64,000 nt of DNA from QAND01 sp003150225 (GCF_044357945.1 NZ_CP076563.1:806001-870000), one strand, 5' to 3'. Shown: positions 1 to 7,942, counted from the stretch's first letter. Numbers and translations: made by a program. Notes: generated from the sequence alone by a model not told the origin.

Positions 1-809
1 CGCTCCATGTGACGCATCCAGCCGTCAGCCAGCAGATCCAGTCCCTTGAAAAGGAATTGAATGTGAAACTGTTCCAGCGGACCACCCGCACCGTCCGACT
101 GACCGAAGAAGGAAAAGCGTTTTTGTGGGATGCGCAACAGATCGTGGTGCTTTCCGAGCGTGCCAAGAAACGCTTTGGCAATGTCATGGATGGAAATATA
201 GAAACGCTGGCCATTGGCTGCTATAACTTTCCCTGTATGTTCCTGCTGTCGGACGCATTGGAGAGCCTACGCGTCCTCCGGCCAAAACTTCACCCGCGCC
301 TCCAGACAATCCCATTTCAGCACATCTATCGAATGTTGGAGGAGGGAGATCTGGATGCAGTCGTTGGCTTTCGGGAGTCATCCAAGCAGAAAGTCAACGC
401 GCAGTATAAAGAGATTGCAGAGATTCCGCTGGTTTGCCTCTGTTCCTGTAAGCATCCACTGGCAGGCCAGAGCAAAATCAGTTTAGAAGAATTACGAAAC
501 GAGAAATTGGTCCTGTTCGTCCCCGCTAGAGCCACCATTTCCATCGCACAGATACAGGAGCAGCTCATGGGGGAGCATTCGCCCTCAGAGTTTTATTTTT
601 GCGAGTCGGCGGAGGCAATCACGGTTCTGGTCACGGCTGGATATGGTGTTTCCGTCCTGCCGGATTATCTGGTGCCGGATTCACCGTTGATTGCCAAAAT
701 TCCGCTGAAAGACACGGAACCCATGTCCTTTGGCATTTACTATAAGACTCTTCAGGGTAACCCGGCGCTGAAAGCCTTTATGCAGTGCGCCAAGGAACAT
801 TTTGAGTAA
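1..809 (+). CDS. LysR-family transcriptional regulator, 5' end outside window
   Basis: The frame is open from the first bases; residues Leu-His precede the GTG at 9, so the reading LHVTHPAVSQQIQ is the second half of a LysR winged helix-turn-helix. About the first 20 residues lie outside the window. The recognition-helix pattern PAVSQQIQSLEKEL and the RTTRTVRLTEEG wing are visible, followed by a type 2 periplasmic-binding-fold effector domain (about residues 65-266). LysR proteins usually regulate a divergent neighbour and bind a small co-inducer; that neighbour is not visible. The target is unknown. Family assignment is firm, function is not. Confidence 0.9.
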   Translation, partial: LHVTHPAVSQQIQSLEKELNVKLFQRTTRTVRLTEEGKAFLWDAQQIVVLSERAKKRFGNVMDGNIETLAIGCYNFPCMFLLSDALESLRVLRPKLHPRLQTIPFQHIYRMLEEGDLDAVVGFRESSKQKVNAQYKEIAEIPLVCLCSCKHPLAGQSKISLEELRNEKLVLFVPARATISIAQIQEQLMGEHSPSEFYFCESAEAITVLVTAGYGVSVLPDYLVPDSPLIAKIPLKDTEPMSFGIYYKTLQGNPALKAFMQCAKEHFE

Positions 810-855
810 AAAATGTTCAATCTGTTATTTTAATTGAATCAATGCCGAAAGTCAG

Positions 856-877
856 ATTATCCCAAATTCGGGATAAT
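856..877. other. Inverted repeat downstream of LysR gene
   Basis: Perfect 8-bp arms ATTATCCC and GGGATAAT around a 6-nt centre lie about 45 bases after the LysR stop. There is no T-run, so a protein-binding site is as likely as a terminator. The rest of 810-1103 holds only this, two palindromes and a promoter-like stretch. Confidence 0.4.
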
Positions 878-966
878 ACCGGTTGCGATTTTGGCCGGAT
901 TACCAAGGAAATGCTGGGCCTATCGGGATAAAGGAAGCCCTGGCAAACTGCCGGGGCTCCTTCCCT

Positions 967-990
967 ACTTGTACCATCGTGGGCACAAGT
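967..990. repeat. Palindromic repeat, copy 1 (upstream of fic)
   Basis: This is an imperfect palindrome with arms beginning ACTTGT and ending ACAAGT around a TCG centre. It is the same design as copies at 1010-1034 and 1879-1905, but lacks one base in the left arm. The three copies bracket the Fic gene. Confidence 0.7.
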
Positions 991-1009
991 GAATATCCAT
1001 AAAGAAAAA

Positions 1010-1034
1010 ACTTGTGCTCATCGTGAGCACAAGT
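1010..1034. repeat. Palindromic repeat, copy 2, touching the fic promoter
   Basis: Perfect 11-bp arms (ACTTGTGCTCA and its complement) surround a TCG centre. Its right edge touches a -35-like hexamer at 1034-1039, a position expected for an operator controlling the Fic gene. Confidence 0.75.
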
Positions 1035-1063
1035 TGATTTATATGATATATTGAAGATATATA
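1034..1063 (+). promoter_or_regulatory. Probable fic promoter
   Basis: TTGATT at 1034-1039 and TATATA at 1058-1063 are 18 bases apart, in an AT-rich stretch 40 bases before the Fic start. The -35 overlaps the edge of palindrome copy 2. Confidence 0.4.
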
Positions 1064-1103
1064 GGGTAAACATGAGTATCCCCATAAAGGAAGTGGCTCA
1101 ACG

Positions 1104-1829
1104 ATGAATTTTGAGAACAAATATTGTATGAATGAAGAACAGAATATCTTTGTTGCAAAACGCAATATTGTCGACTATATCTGGAAAAGCGCAAAGCTAG
1201 AGGGGCTGGGCGTTACGTTCCCACAGACCCAGGAAATTTATGACGGCGGCATCATCAACGGAATCCCACGGGACGAAGTCATTGCCGTTAACAACCTAAA
1301 ACATGCGTGGCAATTCCTTTTTGAAACATTGGAGTATCCCATGGATCTTCCCTATCTCTGCCATATCAATCAGGTGGTAGGGGCAAACCTGATCTATGGT
1401 TCCGGCTTTTTGAGGAAAATGCCCGTCCGCATGGGCGGTACGACCTGGACGCCGGATATGCCCATAGAATCTTTAATAAAGGAAGAATTGGACGACATCC
1501 TAAAAATAGAGAGTGCAACCGAGCGGGCCATTACCCTGATGCTTTGGGGGATGCGCCGCCAGATGTTCCCCGACGGGAATAAACGTACCAGCATGCTAGC
1601 CGCCAATCAAATTATGATTCAAAACGGCTGTGGGATCATCAGCATCCCCATTGACCGGCAGGGAGAATTTATAGAGAAGCTAGTGCGCTTTTACGAAACC
1701 AATGAGATGGATTCTCTCAAAACATTCGTCTATAACCACTGCATTGACGGCGTTGATTTTGAGCCAATACAGGAACAGCCCACCACACGGGAGCAATTTA
1801 CAAGCAAAAAGCGCAACCAAGAACGATAA
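1104..1829 (+). CDS. Fic-domain protein with altered catalytic motif
   Basis: This 241-residue protein has a Fic/DOC fold. The Fic loop reads RRQMFPDGNKR (residues 151-161), matching HxFx(D/E)GN(G/K)R except that the catalytic histidine is Gln153. An N-terminal inhibitory-helix signature S-x3-E-G lies at Ser29-Glu33-Gly34, as in class II self-inhibited Fic enzymes. Fic proteins normally transfer AMP or another phosphate-linked group to a target hydroxyl, with the His as general base; its loss suggests an inactive or altered enzyme. The start follows AAGGAAG. A terminator closes the gene, and a zeta-like kinase lies convergently downstream. Family is firm, activity doubtful. Confidence 0.85.
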   Translation: MNFENKYCMNEEQNIFVAKRNIVDYIWKSAKLEGLGVTFPQTQEIYDGGIINGIPRDEVIAVNNLKHAWQFLFETLEYPMDLPYLCHINQVVGANLIYGSGFLRKMPVRMGGTTWTPDMPIESLIKEELDDILKIESATERAITLMLWGMRRQMFPDGNKRTSMLAANQIMIQNGCGIISIPIDRQGEFIEKLVRFYETNEMDSLKTFVYNHCIDGVDFEPIQEQPTTREQFTSKKRNQER

Positions 1830-1840
1830 TACAAAATAAA

Positions 1841-1866
1841 AGGCCCTACACTTACAGGGCCTTTTT
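1841..1866 (+). terminator. Intrinsic terminator after fic
   Basis: Seven-base arms AGGCCCT/AGGGCCT around an 8-nt loop are followed by a T-run, 12 bases after the stop codon. Confidence 0.85.
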
Positions 1867-1878
1867 CATTGAATGGGT

Positions 1879-1905
1879 CACTTGTGCCCATCGTGGGCAC
1901 AAGTG
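1879..1905. repeat. Palindromic repeat, copy 3, between convergent fic and zeta-like genes
   Basis: Perfect 12-bp arms (CACTTGTGCCCA and complement) surround the same TCG centre as copies 1 and 2. It ends one base before the stop codon of the minus-strand kinase. Neither side has a T-run, so it is unlikely to be only a terminator. Confidence 0.75.
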
Positions 1906-1906
1906 C

Positions 1907-2479
1907 TTACAAACTCTCTTGATATTGTTTTTCCATCGCTACAAACCATGCCGGGACATCTCCATTGGTTCGCATAAATTCTCCATTCTGATACTCTGCC
2001 ACGAGCTGAAATCCATTTTCATTGTCATAAAAATTCGCTTCATCGCAGTATGGGAGAATATCAACCAGCACATCAAATCGTTTGGCAAACCGACGGCGCA
2101 CATCTTCTTCCTGGATATCGTGCCCGCCCTTTGCAACACGGTTTGCAATCCGCTTTAGGCATTCCTCCTCCGTTGCTACGCCAACATAAAATAGATGTAC
2201 CTCGTATCCTCTTTCCTTGGCCTTCTGGATCATCCTCGTTACCTGATGTCCACCCGAAAGCGTAGATTCCTGTGTAAAAGAGATACCATTTTCACAGTAA
2301 TGGTTCATCAGCCTTAACGCCTGTTTTCCTGCTTCTAAAGCCGACAGCTTCCCCTGCATCGCCATCTTATCAATGTCTATAATCATGCCCAGGTCATCGC
2401 GTTCCTTTTTCAAAACGCCTGTTAAGCTGGATTTCCCCGCTCCATTGACCCCGCCGATGATGGTATATACCTTTGCCAT
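1907..2479 (-). CDS. Zeta-toxin-like P-loop kinase
   Basis: A 190-residue protein with Walker A GVNGAGKS (about 10-17), the ESTLSGG segment and an LFYVGVATEEECLKRI strand-helix typical of the zeta-toxin/COG4185 group. Zeta toxins phosphorylate UDP-GlcNAc and are held in check by an epsilon partner. No epsilon-like gene is adjacent, so this could be an antitoxin-free housekeeping relative. The start is preceded by AGGAGA at good spacing. It converges with the Fic gene, a second toxin-fold protein, suggesting a small defence/toxin islet. Fold is confident, toxin role is inference. Confidence 0.8.
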   Translation of the reverse strand: MAKVYTIIGGVNGAGKSSLTGVLKKERDDLGMIIDIDKMAMQGKLSALEAGKQALRLMNHYCENGISFTQESTLSGGHQVTRMIQKAKERGYEVHLFYVGVATEEECLKRIANRVAKGGHDIQEEDVRRRFAKRFDVLVDILPYCDEANFYDNENGFQLVAEYQNGEFMRTNGDVPAWFVAMEKQYQESL

Positions 2480-2628
2480 GACATCTTCTCCTGCCTTTGA
2501 TCCACCCCATATTCTTTAGGGTATTATATCATACCATCCATGATTCGTACCAATCTGGCAAAAGAACGGACCTCTAGCCTTTATCCATTTTAATAACCAT
2601 TTAGTTATAAAGTGGCTTTCGATACAAA

Positions 2629-2652
2629 AAAGACCCCGCAAATGCAGGGCCA
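2629..2652 (-). terminator. Minus-strand terminator
   Basis: A hairpin with one G-U pair (CCCTGCA / TGCGGGG read on the minus strand) is followed by TCTTTTTT. It lies just after the coding remnant that ends at 2665. Confidence 0.6.
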
Positions 2653-2664
2653 TTTCAATATCGT

Positions 2665-2724
2665 TTAGTCCGCTTCTTTATATTTTTCAAACACCTTGAG
2701 CAACGCATCAAACTCTTGCTCCCA
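2665..2724 (-). pseudogene. Short 3' coding remnant
   Basis: Nineteen codons ending EFDALLKVFEKYKEAD plus a stop sit directly before a minus-strand terminator, as a normal gene end would; a stop codon in frame cuts it off upstream. Parent gene not recognised. The rest of 2480-2764 shows nothing else. Confidence 0.3.
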
Positions 2725-2742
2725 TCATCAAGAAAATAATAG

Positions 2743-2765
2743 AGCCCAGGATATTTCCCTGGGCT
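2743..2765 (-). terminator. Terminator of truncated XRE gene
   Basis: Eight-base arms AGCCCAGG/CCTGGGCT lie immediately after the stop of the minus-strand regulator fragment, followed by a T-rich tract on that strand. Confidence 0.6.
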
Positions 2766-3031
2766 TAATCTTTTTTCCGGCCTTTTTTATATTTCCTTAT
2801 CGTACTCTCAATGGAATCTAATGTTTCTAATGCACAAATTGGTTTTTCAAAACCCGGCGTAAAAAACTCTGCGGGTGTAATTCCGAAATAATCGCATATT
2901 CCCAATAAGCTATCTATGGTGATTCCCTCTGGCTTCTTCGTATGATTCCTCAATGCATTGATGTATCCTTCACTTAAACCTGATCCCAAAGATGCTTCAC
3001 GATCAGATACACCCTTTTCTGAGATCCCTTT
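2765..3031 (-). CDS. XRE-type helix-turn-helix regulator, N-terminus lost
   Basis: The frame is open up to about 3031, reading KGISEKGVSDREASLG into GLSEGYINALRN, which is the helix-turn-helix core of small XRE/Cro-type regulators. ICDYFGITPAEFF follows, the usual third-fourth helix. Only the first 10-15 residues are missing. A TTG at 2989 would start inside the DNA-binding domain, so I treat the gene as truncated. The break coincides with the start of the truncated plus-strand gene at about 3030, so one junction removed both 5' ends. Confidence 0.65.
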   Translation of the reverse strand, partial: KGISEKGVSDREASLGSGLSEGYINALRNHTKKPEGITIDSLLGICDYFGITPAEFFTPGFEKPICALETLDSIESTIRKYKKGRKKD

Positions 3032-3560
3032 TCATCGGGAGTGGTCCGCCCAGGAGATCCGCTCCATGGAGGAATCGGAGTTTCTGGCCGCAACCGAAAG
3101 CCTAGAGCAATTCTGCAATGAGGTTTTAATTACGGAAACAGAGCGGGGGCCCCAGCTTCCCACAGTTCGGGCGCAGTATATTCACTTTTACACCCAAGTT
3201 GCCCGGTTCATCCGCACCGTCCATCCCGTAGTCTATTTCAACCTGGTCAACGGAGCGGGAAAATCCAGCCCGTTATATGTTCTGGAATTCATCACCGCCG
3301 CCGTGCATGCGCCATATATCCCATGCTACCCGGTGGATTTTATGAAAGCGCTCTCCCGTGAACAGGCCCAGGAATACATCGGCGATCTGTTACACGCCGG
3401 TGAAATGCTGGTTTTTATCTATGGAAAGATTCATCCTGTCCCTATGTTCCTTTTGTCGTATTTCTCCATGTTCCTAACCAAGCGGCCAGGGGAAACAAAG
3501 GACTTTCAAAAATACCACGGTCAGCATGACGGCAGTACTACGCCGCAAATACTCAACTAA
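3030..3560 (+). CDS. Unknown protein, 5'-truncated, conjugative-element fragment
   Basis: Not recognised. About 177 residues are acidic at the N-terminus (MEESEFLAATESLEQFCNEV), with hydrophobic stretches around VVYFNLVNGAG and MLVFIYGKIHPVPMFLLSYF. Upstream codons to 2958 are antisense to the XRE fragment and are not credible; the real 5' end is missing. An internal ATG at 3066 has no good ribosome site. It ends 23 bases before the next gene, in the same direction as the conjugation genes, so it is likely part of the same element. Confidence 0.5.
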   Translation, partial: FHREWSAQEIRSMEESEFLAATESLEQFCNEVLITETERGPQLPTVRAQYIHFYTQVARFIRTVHPVVYFNLVNGAGKSSPLYVLEFITAAVHAPYIPCYPVDFMKALSREQAQEYIGDLLHAGEMLVFIYGKIHPVPMFLLSYFSMFLTKRPGETKDFQKYHGQHDGSTTPQILN

Positions 3561-3583
3561 ATTTCATCTTGGGAGGCGGTAGC

Positions 3584-4234
3584 ATGATACACACGGACCA
3601 TTTGTTGACGGAATTTACCCTGGGCATGTACGACGAAAATACCATGAGCGTTGTCTACCAGATGGATGCAGAGGAATATGCCGACCACGACAAAGCATTA
3701 GCGGCTGTCAAAGAAGGCTTTTTTCACGGGAAGATCCGCACTTGCAATCCTAGGCTATACACTTTTCTTGTTCGGTATATAGATGGGTCGCGTGGGCTGG
3801 GCAGAGAAGTTCGCCAGGATGACCGCCCGCTGATTGCCGACCTTGCCCGTCAAAACGCTCCGCACTACATCGAATATCTAAGCGTGGATTTTGGGCCGCA
3901 GGACCGGCACTATATCCCGCCTGTTTGCTACCAAACTCGCTTGGAGGATGGGACTGTTCTGTTGCCTCAGCTTGCCTTAAAAGACCTTTCAGAGCTTACC
4001 GATCAGGAGATAGCCGCATATCAGGTAGATCTCTATCTCCTGCTTCTAAATCTAAAACAGTCCTTTTATTATGATGATCCTGCGCCAGTCTATGTCCGTT
4101 CCTATGCTCGGATCATGAACTGGTGTCTAGGATATGCTGCTCCTAGCCGCCGATATTTTGAGGTCGCTAAGGACGTATATTTGAGGAAATTGGAGGAAGG
4201 GATTTATGAGCAAAAAATGTGCGATTATAGTTGA
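3584..4234 (+). CDS. Unknown conserved-looking protein in conjugative module
   Basis: The start is ATG 3584, eight bases after GGAGG; an earlier TTG at 3569 overlaps that site. The 216-residue soluble product (starting MIHTDHLLTEFTLGMYDEN) has no signal peptide or membrane helix and no motif I can name. The last 29 bases overlap the next gene, implying translational coupling. Codon use and spacing look like a real gene. It sits between a truncated unknown gene and a SLOG-like gene, upstream of PrgI and VirB4. Function unknown. Confidence 0.65.
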   Translation: MIHTDHLLTEFTLGMYDENTMSVVYQMDAEEYADHDKALAAVKEGFFHGKIRTCNPRLYTFLVRYIDGSRGLGREVRQDDRPLIADLARQNAPHYIEYLSVDFGPQDRHYIPPVCYQTRLEDGTVLLPQLALKDLSELTDQEIAAYQVDLYLLLLNLKQSFYYDDPAPVYVRSYARIMNWCLGYAAPSRRYFEVAKDVYLRKLEEGIYEQKMCDYS

Positions 4235-5141
4235 GCATGGGCTATCTAGGATGAAACTAGCACCAAAGTTGGGGGAAGCCATTGATCTCTATATAGAAAA
4301 TGGTGTGGATGAGTTTTACATTTCTTTAGATACCTCCCTCGGCAGATGGGCACTCCAATATGTCACAATAAGATTTCCTGGCATGAGATGCATTGGATGT
4401 GTTGCTAGCGATAAAGGTACACACAGCAATCATGGAAAGGTCATAATAAGGGACTATTCAGAATATAGCCGAGCGCATTTGAAAAAAATCATTGCGGATT
4501 GTGATTGTGCGATTATGGTAACTGCTTTTATGCCAAATGCTTTCGGTTCAATTCGCTCTACCATTGGCTGGGCACAGCGATATGTGTATGACCACAACTA
4601 TAACACCCTTCACATAGATATACGGGATGGCAAAATTCGCCCTTCCAAAACAGCGATCAAACAAATATGCGTAAATACTCTAGTACCGCATCGTTATCAC
4701 CGCTGTACCCTTGTAATCCAAGATGAGCGACATCTGCTTAGTCACACTGGAGATTCCATCTCTGAAAATGTAATTGAGGAACTCGAGCGCTGTATCGTAG
4801 AAGGTATCTCTGATTACGAAATAGTTCTGTGTTCTAATCCAATCATATCCTTAGCAAAGGAGATTCTCTCATATCCCAATACCACTTGTAAGACCAGTTA
4901 TTCATCCATTTCCGAACAAAGCGAATGGCGTTCAATTCCCATAGAAGATTTGATAGAAAAACTGGATTCTGATTATTTCGTCTTTATCGGCAAAGTTGCG
5001 GGTACGGGAGACAGCTATTATGAACAATTGATCCAAGCAGTTAAGAAAAAACGAATTGATGCATCCTATGTTGTCCATCACGATATCAAATATATACGTT
5101 ATGAGGACGATCAAGAAAAGCTTTTAACCTATCCAGATTGA
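4206..5141 (+). CDS. SLOG/YpsA-like domain protein
   Basis: The start ATG 4206 follows GGAGGAAGGG and overlaps the previous gene by 29 bases. In the 311-residue product, residues about 20-65 (AIDLYIENGVDEFYISLDTS, then RFPGMRCIGCV) resemble the helix-strand pattern of YpsA/DprA-type SLOG nucleotide-binding domains, but the usual GGAxG loop reads SLDTSLG. A second domain (about 175-311) is unlike anything I recognise. SLOG proteins sense or cleave nucleotide-derived ligands and recur in mobile-element conflict systems. Family call is tentative. Confidence 0.5.
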   Translation: MSKKCAIIVEHGLSRMKLAPKLGEAIDLYIENGVDEFYISLDTSLGRWALQYVTIRFPGMRCIGCVASDKGTHSNHGKVIIRDYSEYSRAHLKKIIADCDCAIMVTAFMPNAFGSIRSTIGWAQRYVYDHNYNTLHIDIRDGKIRPSKTAIKQICVNTLVPHRYHRCTLVIQDERHLLSHTGDSISENVIEELERCIVEGISDYEIVLCSNPIISLAKEILSYPNTTCKTSYSSISEQSEWRSIPIEDLIEKLDSDYFVFIGKVAGTGDSYYEQLIQAVKKKRIDASYVVHHDIKYIRYEDDQEKLLTYPD

Positions 5142-5164
5142 TAACCAATTGTTTATATACAACA

Positions 5165-5183
5165 GCCTCCATTGGAGGCTTTT
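5165..5183 (+). terminator. Terminator between SLOG-like gene and PrgI
   Basis: Six-base arms GCCTCC/GGAGGC with a 3-nt loop are followed by TTTT and more Ts. It lies 10 bases before the PrgI ribosome site, so it may attenuate read-through into the conjugation genes. Confidence 0.6.
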
Positions 5184-5205
5184 CATATTTTAGGAGGTGA
5201 AAAAC

Positions 5206-5556
5206 TTGGAAGTCAAAGTCCCAAAAGACATTAAGCAGTTCCATGAAACCGTGTTTTTCGGCCTTACGATCCGGCAAGCCATCTGCGGCATATTGGCCGG
5301 TGGCGTCGCAATCGCCCTGTATTTTTTCTTCATTGATAAGCTGGGCATGGAGATCACAAGCTGGATCTGCATTCTAGCGGCTGTCCCCTTTGGATTGATG
5401 GGGTTTTTCAACTACCACGGCCTAAACTTTGAGCAATTCCTATGGGCCTGGTTGTTTACCAATGTCCTAACCCCAACCCGACTTTTCTTTCGTGCCGAAA
5501 ACCTTTACTACACAATGCTTACAGAGCCCAAGGCAAACCGCAAACAGAAAGGTTGA
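5206..5556 (+). CDS. PrgI-family conjugation membrane protein
   Basis: The start is taken as TTG 5206, eight bases after GGAGG; the GTG at 5197 lies inside that site. The resulting N-terminus MEVKVPKDIKQFHETVFFGLT matches the PrgI family, small VirB3-like inner-membrane proteins encoded just before the VirB4 ATPase in Gram-positive conjugative elements. Two membrane segments are visible (about residues 22-43 and 50-68). The stop overlaps the VirB4 start in TGATG. In the intact element it would be part of the type IV secretion channel; here the partner is broken. Confidence 0.85.
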   Translation: MEVKVPKDIKQFHETVFFGLTIRQAICGILAGGVAIALYFFFIDKLGMEITSWICILAAVPFGLMGFFNYHGLNFEQFLWAWLFTNVLTPTRLFFRAENLYYTMLTEPKANRKQKG

Positions 5557-7232
5557 TGTTGTTGCTATCTTCCCTTAAAAAACTCTCTATCCTGTCCCGA
5601 AAAAAGGGCCCTTCCATTCCGAAATCCACACAAAATGTTATCCCCATCAACCGCATCTGGCCTGATGGGATTTTCTTTTTAGGAGATAACCGCTATTCAA
5701 AGACCTACCACTTTACGGATATCAACTATTCCGTCAGTTCCCCCGAAGATATGACCACCATGTTCTTAAGCTATTCTGCAATCCTTAACTCACTGGAACC
5801 CGGCGTTGATGCCAAGATCACCATTAACAACCACCATATTGACCGCGCGGACTTTAATCAATCGGTGTTGCTTCCTTTAAAGCATGACGGCTTAGATCAT
5901 TACCGCCAGGAGATCAATCATCTGATGGAAAACCGGGCGCTGGTTGCCCACAACCACATCACACAAGATAAGTACATCACCATCACGGTTGAAAAGCGAA
6001 ACGTAGACGAAGCTCGAACAGCCTTTCAAAGAATCGGCAGCGACTTATCCGCAAAATTCAAGCGGCTGGAATCACAGCTAGAAGAATTGGATACGAGCTC
6101 CCGCTTAAAACAACTCTATGAATTTTTACGCCCGGATCATCAGCCCCCAATGCTATATCCCATCAATGAAACCGCAAAAAAAGGACATAGTTTTAAGGAT
6201 GCCATCGCTCCCGATTCCATGTCCTTCAAACGGGACTATTTTGAAATGGACGGTAAAGTGGGGCGGGTACTCTACTTGCGGGAATACCCTTCCTATCTCC
6301 GGGACAGTATGGTTGCAGAGATTAGCGACATCGCCCGGAACATGATGCTGTCCATTGATATTGTTCCTATCGCTACCGAGGATGCATTGCGCCAAGCGCA
6401 AAATAAGCTCCTTTCCGTAGAAAGTAATATTACAAATTGGCAAAGACGACAAACACAAAACGCCAATTTCTCCGCACTGATTCCTTTTGATCTGGAACAG
6501 CAGCGCCAGGAGTCTCGAGAGTTTCTGAGTGATCTCACCGCCAGGGACCAGCGAATGATGTTCGTTGTCCTCACCATCGTCCATCTTGCCGATTCCAAGG
6601 AGCAGTTGGATCAGGATACCGAAAGCATCCTTTCCGTTGCCCGCAAAGATATGTGCCAGGTCAGCCCCCTGTCCTATCAGCAGCTCGCCGGACTTCAAAC
6701 GGTGCTGCCCATTGGCGTCCGGCAAGTCCATGCTCTGCGCACCATGACGACAGAAGCCACCAGCGCTCTCATGCCCTTCCGTTCTCAGGAGCTATCCGAC
6801 CCTAACGGCCTATACTACGGCCAGAATGCAATCACCGGACGGCTGTTGCACCTCCATCGCCAGGGGCTGCTAAATGGCAACGGGTTTTACCTTGGCGTAT
6901 CGGGCAGTGGAAAAAGTATGGCGTGTAAAGTCGAAGCTGCACAGATCATTTTAAACACCAACGACGAGGTTCTGTTCTTGGACCCCGAAGGGGAATACTC
7001 CGAGTTTGTCCGGCATCTTGGTACAGGAAATGACTGTGAAGTCATCGACATCTCCACCACCAGCAAAGCGCGGATCAACGCCATGGATATTTCTGCGGGA
7101 TATAGCGATAATCCTATCGCCCATAAAGCAGAATTTCTCCTTTCCCTATGTGAACAATGTATCGGCGTTGGAAAGCTCAACGCTAACTTTCCATTGATTG
7201 TGAACTTAGTCGCCATATTCCCTGTGTTTTAA
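5556..7232 (+). CDS. VirB4/TraE-type conjugation ATPase, C-terminally truncated
   Basis: ATG 5556 overlaps the PrgI stop. The first 440 residues match the VirB4 N-terminal region. Walker A GVSGSGKS (447-454) and the following VLFLDPEGEYSEFV are intact. The family is normally near 800 residues; this one stops at 558, after LLSLCEQCIGVGKL, where the reading becomes unrelated (about 7190-7215). Walker B and the rest of the motor are missing, so it cannot power transfer. The break coincides with the truncated 3' end of the opposing exported-protein gene, marking a DNA junction. Confidence 0.85.
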   Translation: MLLLSSLKKLSILSRKKGPSIPKSTQNVIPINRIWPDGIFFLGDNRYSKTYHFTDINYSVSSPEDMTTMFLSYSAILNSLEPGVDAKITINNHHIDRADFNQSVLLPLKHDGLDHYRQEINHLMENRALVAHNHITQDKYITITVEKRNVDEARTAFQRIGSDLSAKFKRLESQLEELDTSSRLKQLYEFLRPDHQPPMLYPINETAKKGHSFKDAIAPDSMSFKRDYFEMDGKVGRVLYLREYPSYLRDSMVAEISDIARNMMLSIDIVPIATEDALRQAQNKLLSVESNITNWQRRQTQNANFSALIPFDLEQQRQESREFLSDLTARDQRMMFVVLTIVHLADSKEQLDQDTESILSVARKDMCQVSPLSYQQLAGLQTVLPIGVRQVHALRTMTTEATSALMPFRSQELSDPNGLYYGQNAITGRLLHLHRQGLLNGNGFYLGVSGSGKSMACKVEAAQIILNTNDEVLFLDPEGEYSEFVRHLGTGNDCEVIDISTTSKARINAMDISAGYSDNPIAHKAEFLLSLCEQCIGVGKLNANFPLIVNLVAIFPVF

Positions 7233-7773
7233 CCCACTTCCCCTGGTATTCCCATATGTTTGCCATCAGACGGAAGATAGAAACCTCCACCGCATCCTCC
7301 CGTTGGTCTCCTCCTGATCCTTCTGTTCTGGTGGCGTCACCCAGAAACGGCTCTGTTACAGGCTCCGCTTGAATCGTCGCGGCATATCTTCCTCCTGGCC
7401 CTCGATCATTTAAGTTCACATAGCCTTCTCCACCAAATACTCTAGAGTGCGTTTCTTCATCTAAAGAGATCGGGGTGTCCAGTTCCCCAGCGTCGATAAA
7501 GGATCTATCCAGCCAAATCGCGTTCTCCTTGATATCAAGAATGAAATTTGGAGCGCCCATGTATAGACACATGCCTTCTTCCGTGAGTTCGCCTGCAATT
7601 CCCGCAAATACAACATATTGCCCATGTATTTCCTCTGTCCGCGCCATGATCGCCATATTCATTTCATAAAGGGGCGCAGATAGCTCTTCATCCTCGTCCG
7701 ATGGTGCAGCATACGCCATCTGGAATGGCAGGACTAAAAGCAGCAATAGAATCATCAGCATCCATTTTTTCAT
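7183..7773 (-). CDS. Exported OB-like protein, 3'-truncated paralogue of the toxin-partner family
   Basis: ATG 7773 begins a clear signal peptide (MKKWMLMILLLLLVLPFQMAYA). The body parallels the 8407-9288 product: ARTEEIHGQYVVFAGI, GYVNLNDRGPG and AVEVSIF, then a second OB-like repeat that stops after GKWVKTQG. The last 8-10 residues are foreign and lie over the VirB4 3' end, so the original C-terminus is gone. It is the fourth copy of this protein type in the locus and has no lipoprotein partner left. Probably inactive. Confidence 0.65.
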   Translation of the reverse strand: MKKWMLMILLLLLVLPFQMAYAAPSDEDEELSAPLYEMNMAIMARTEEIHGQYVVFAGIAGELTEEGMCLYMGAPNFILDIKENAIWLDRSFIDAGELDTPISLDEETHSRVFGGEGYVNLNDRGPGGRYAATIQAEPVTEPFLGDATRTEGSGGDQREDAVEVSIFRLMANIWEYQGKWVKTQGIWRLSSQSMES

Positions 7774-7906
7774 GGTCCTCACCCTTTACTTCATAATCGT
7801 TTGAACATGATGTCCAAACTCACCCAAATAGATGTCTTTCCTACGCTTATGCATTTATCTCAATTTTAGCTCCATTGGAGTGCTTTCCATCATATATGTC
7901 AAGCAA

Positions 7907-7940
7907 AGAGGAAAGGCGATGCCACCACCGCCTTTCCTCT
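7907..7940 (-). terminator. Hairpin after lipoprotein gene (module C)
   Basis: Arms AGAGGAAAGGCG / CGCCTTTCCTCT lie directly after the stop at 7943. The T-run on the minus strand is weak. Equivalent hairpins follow the other two lipoprotein genes. The remainder of 7783-7942 shows nothing else. Confidence 0.6.
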
Positions 7941-7942
7941 TC

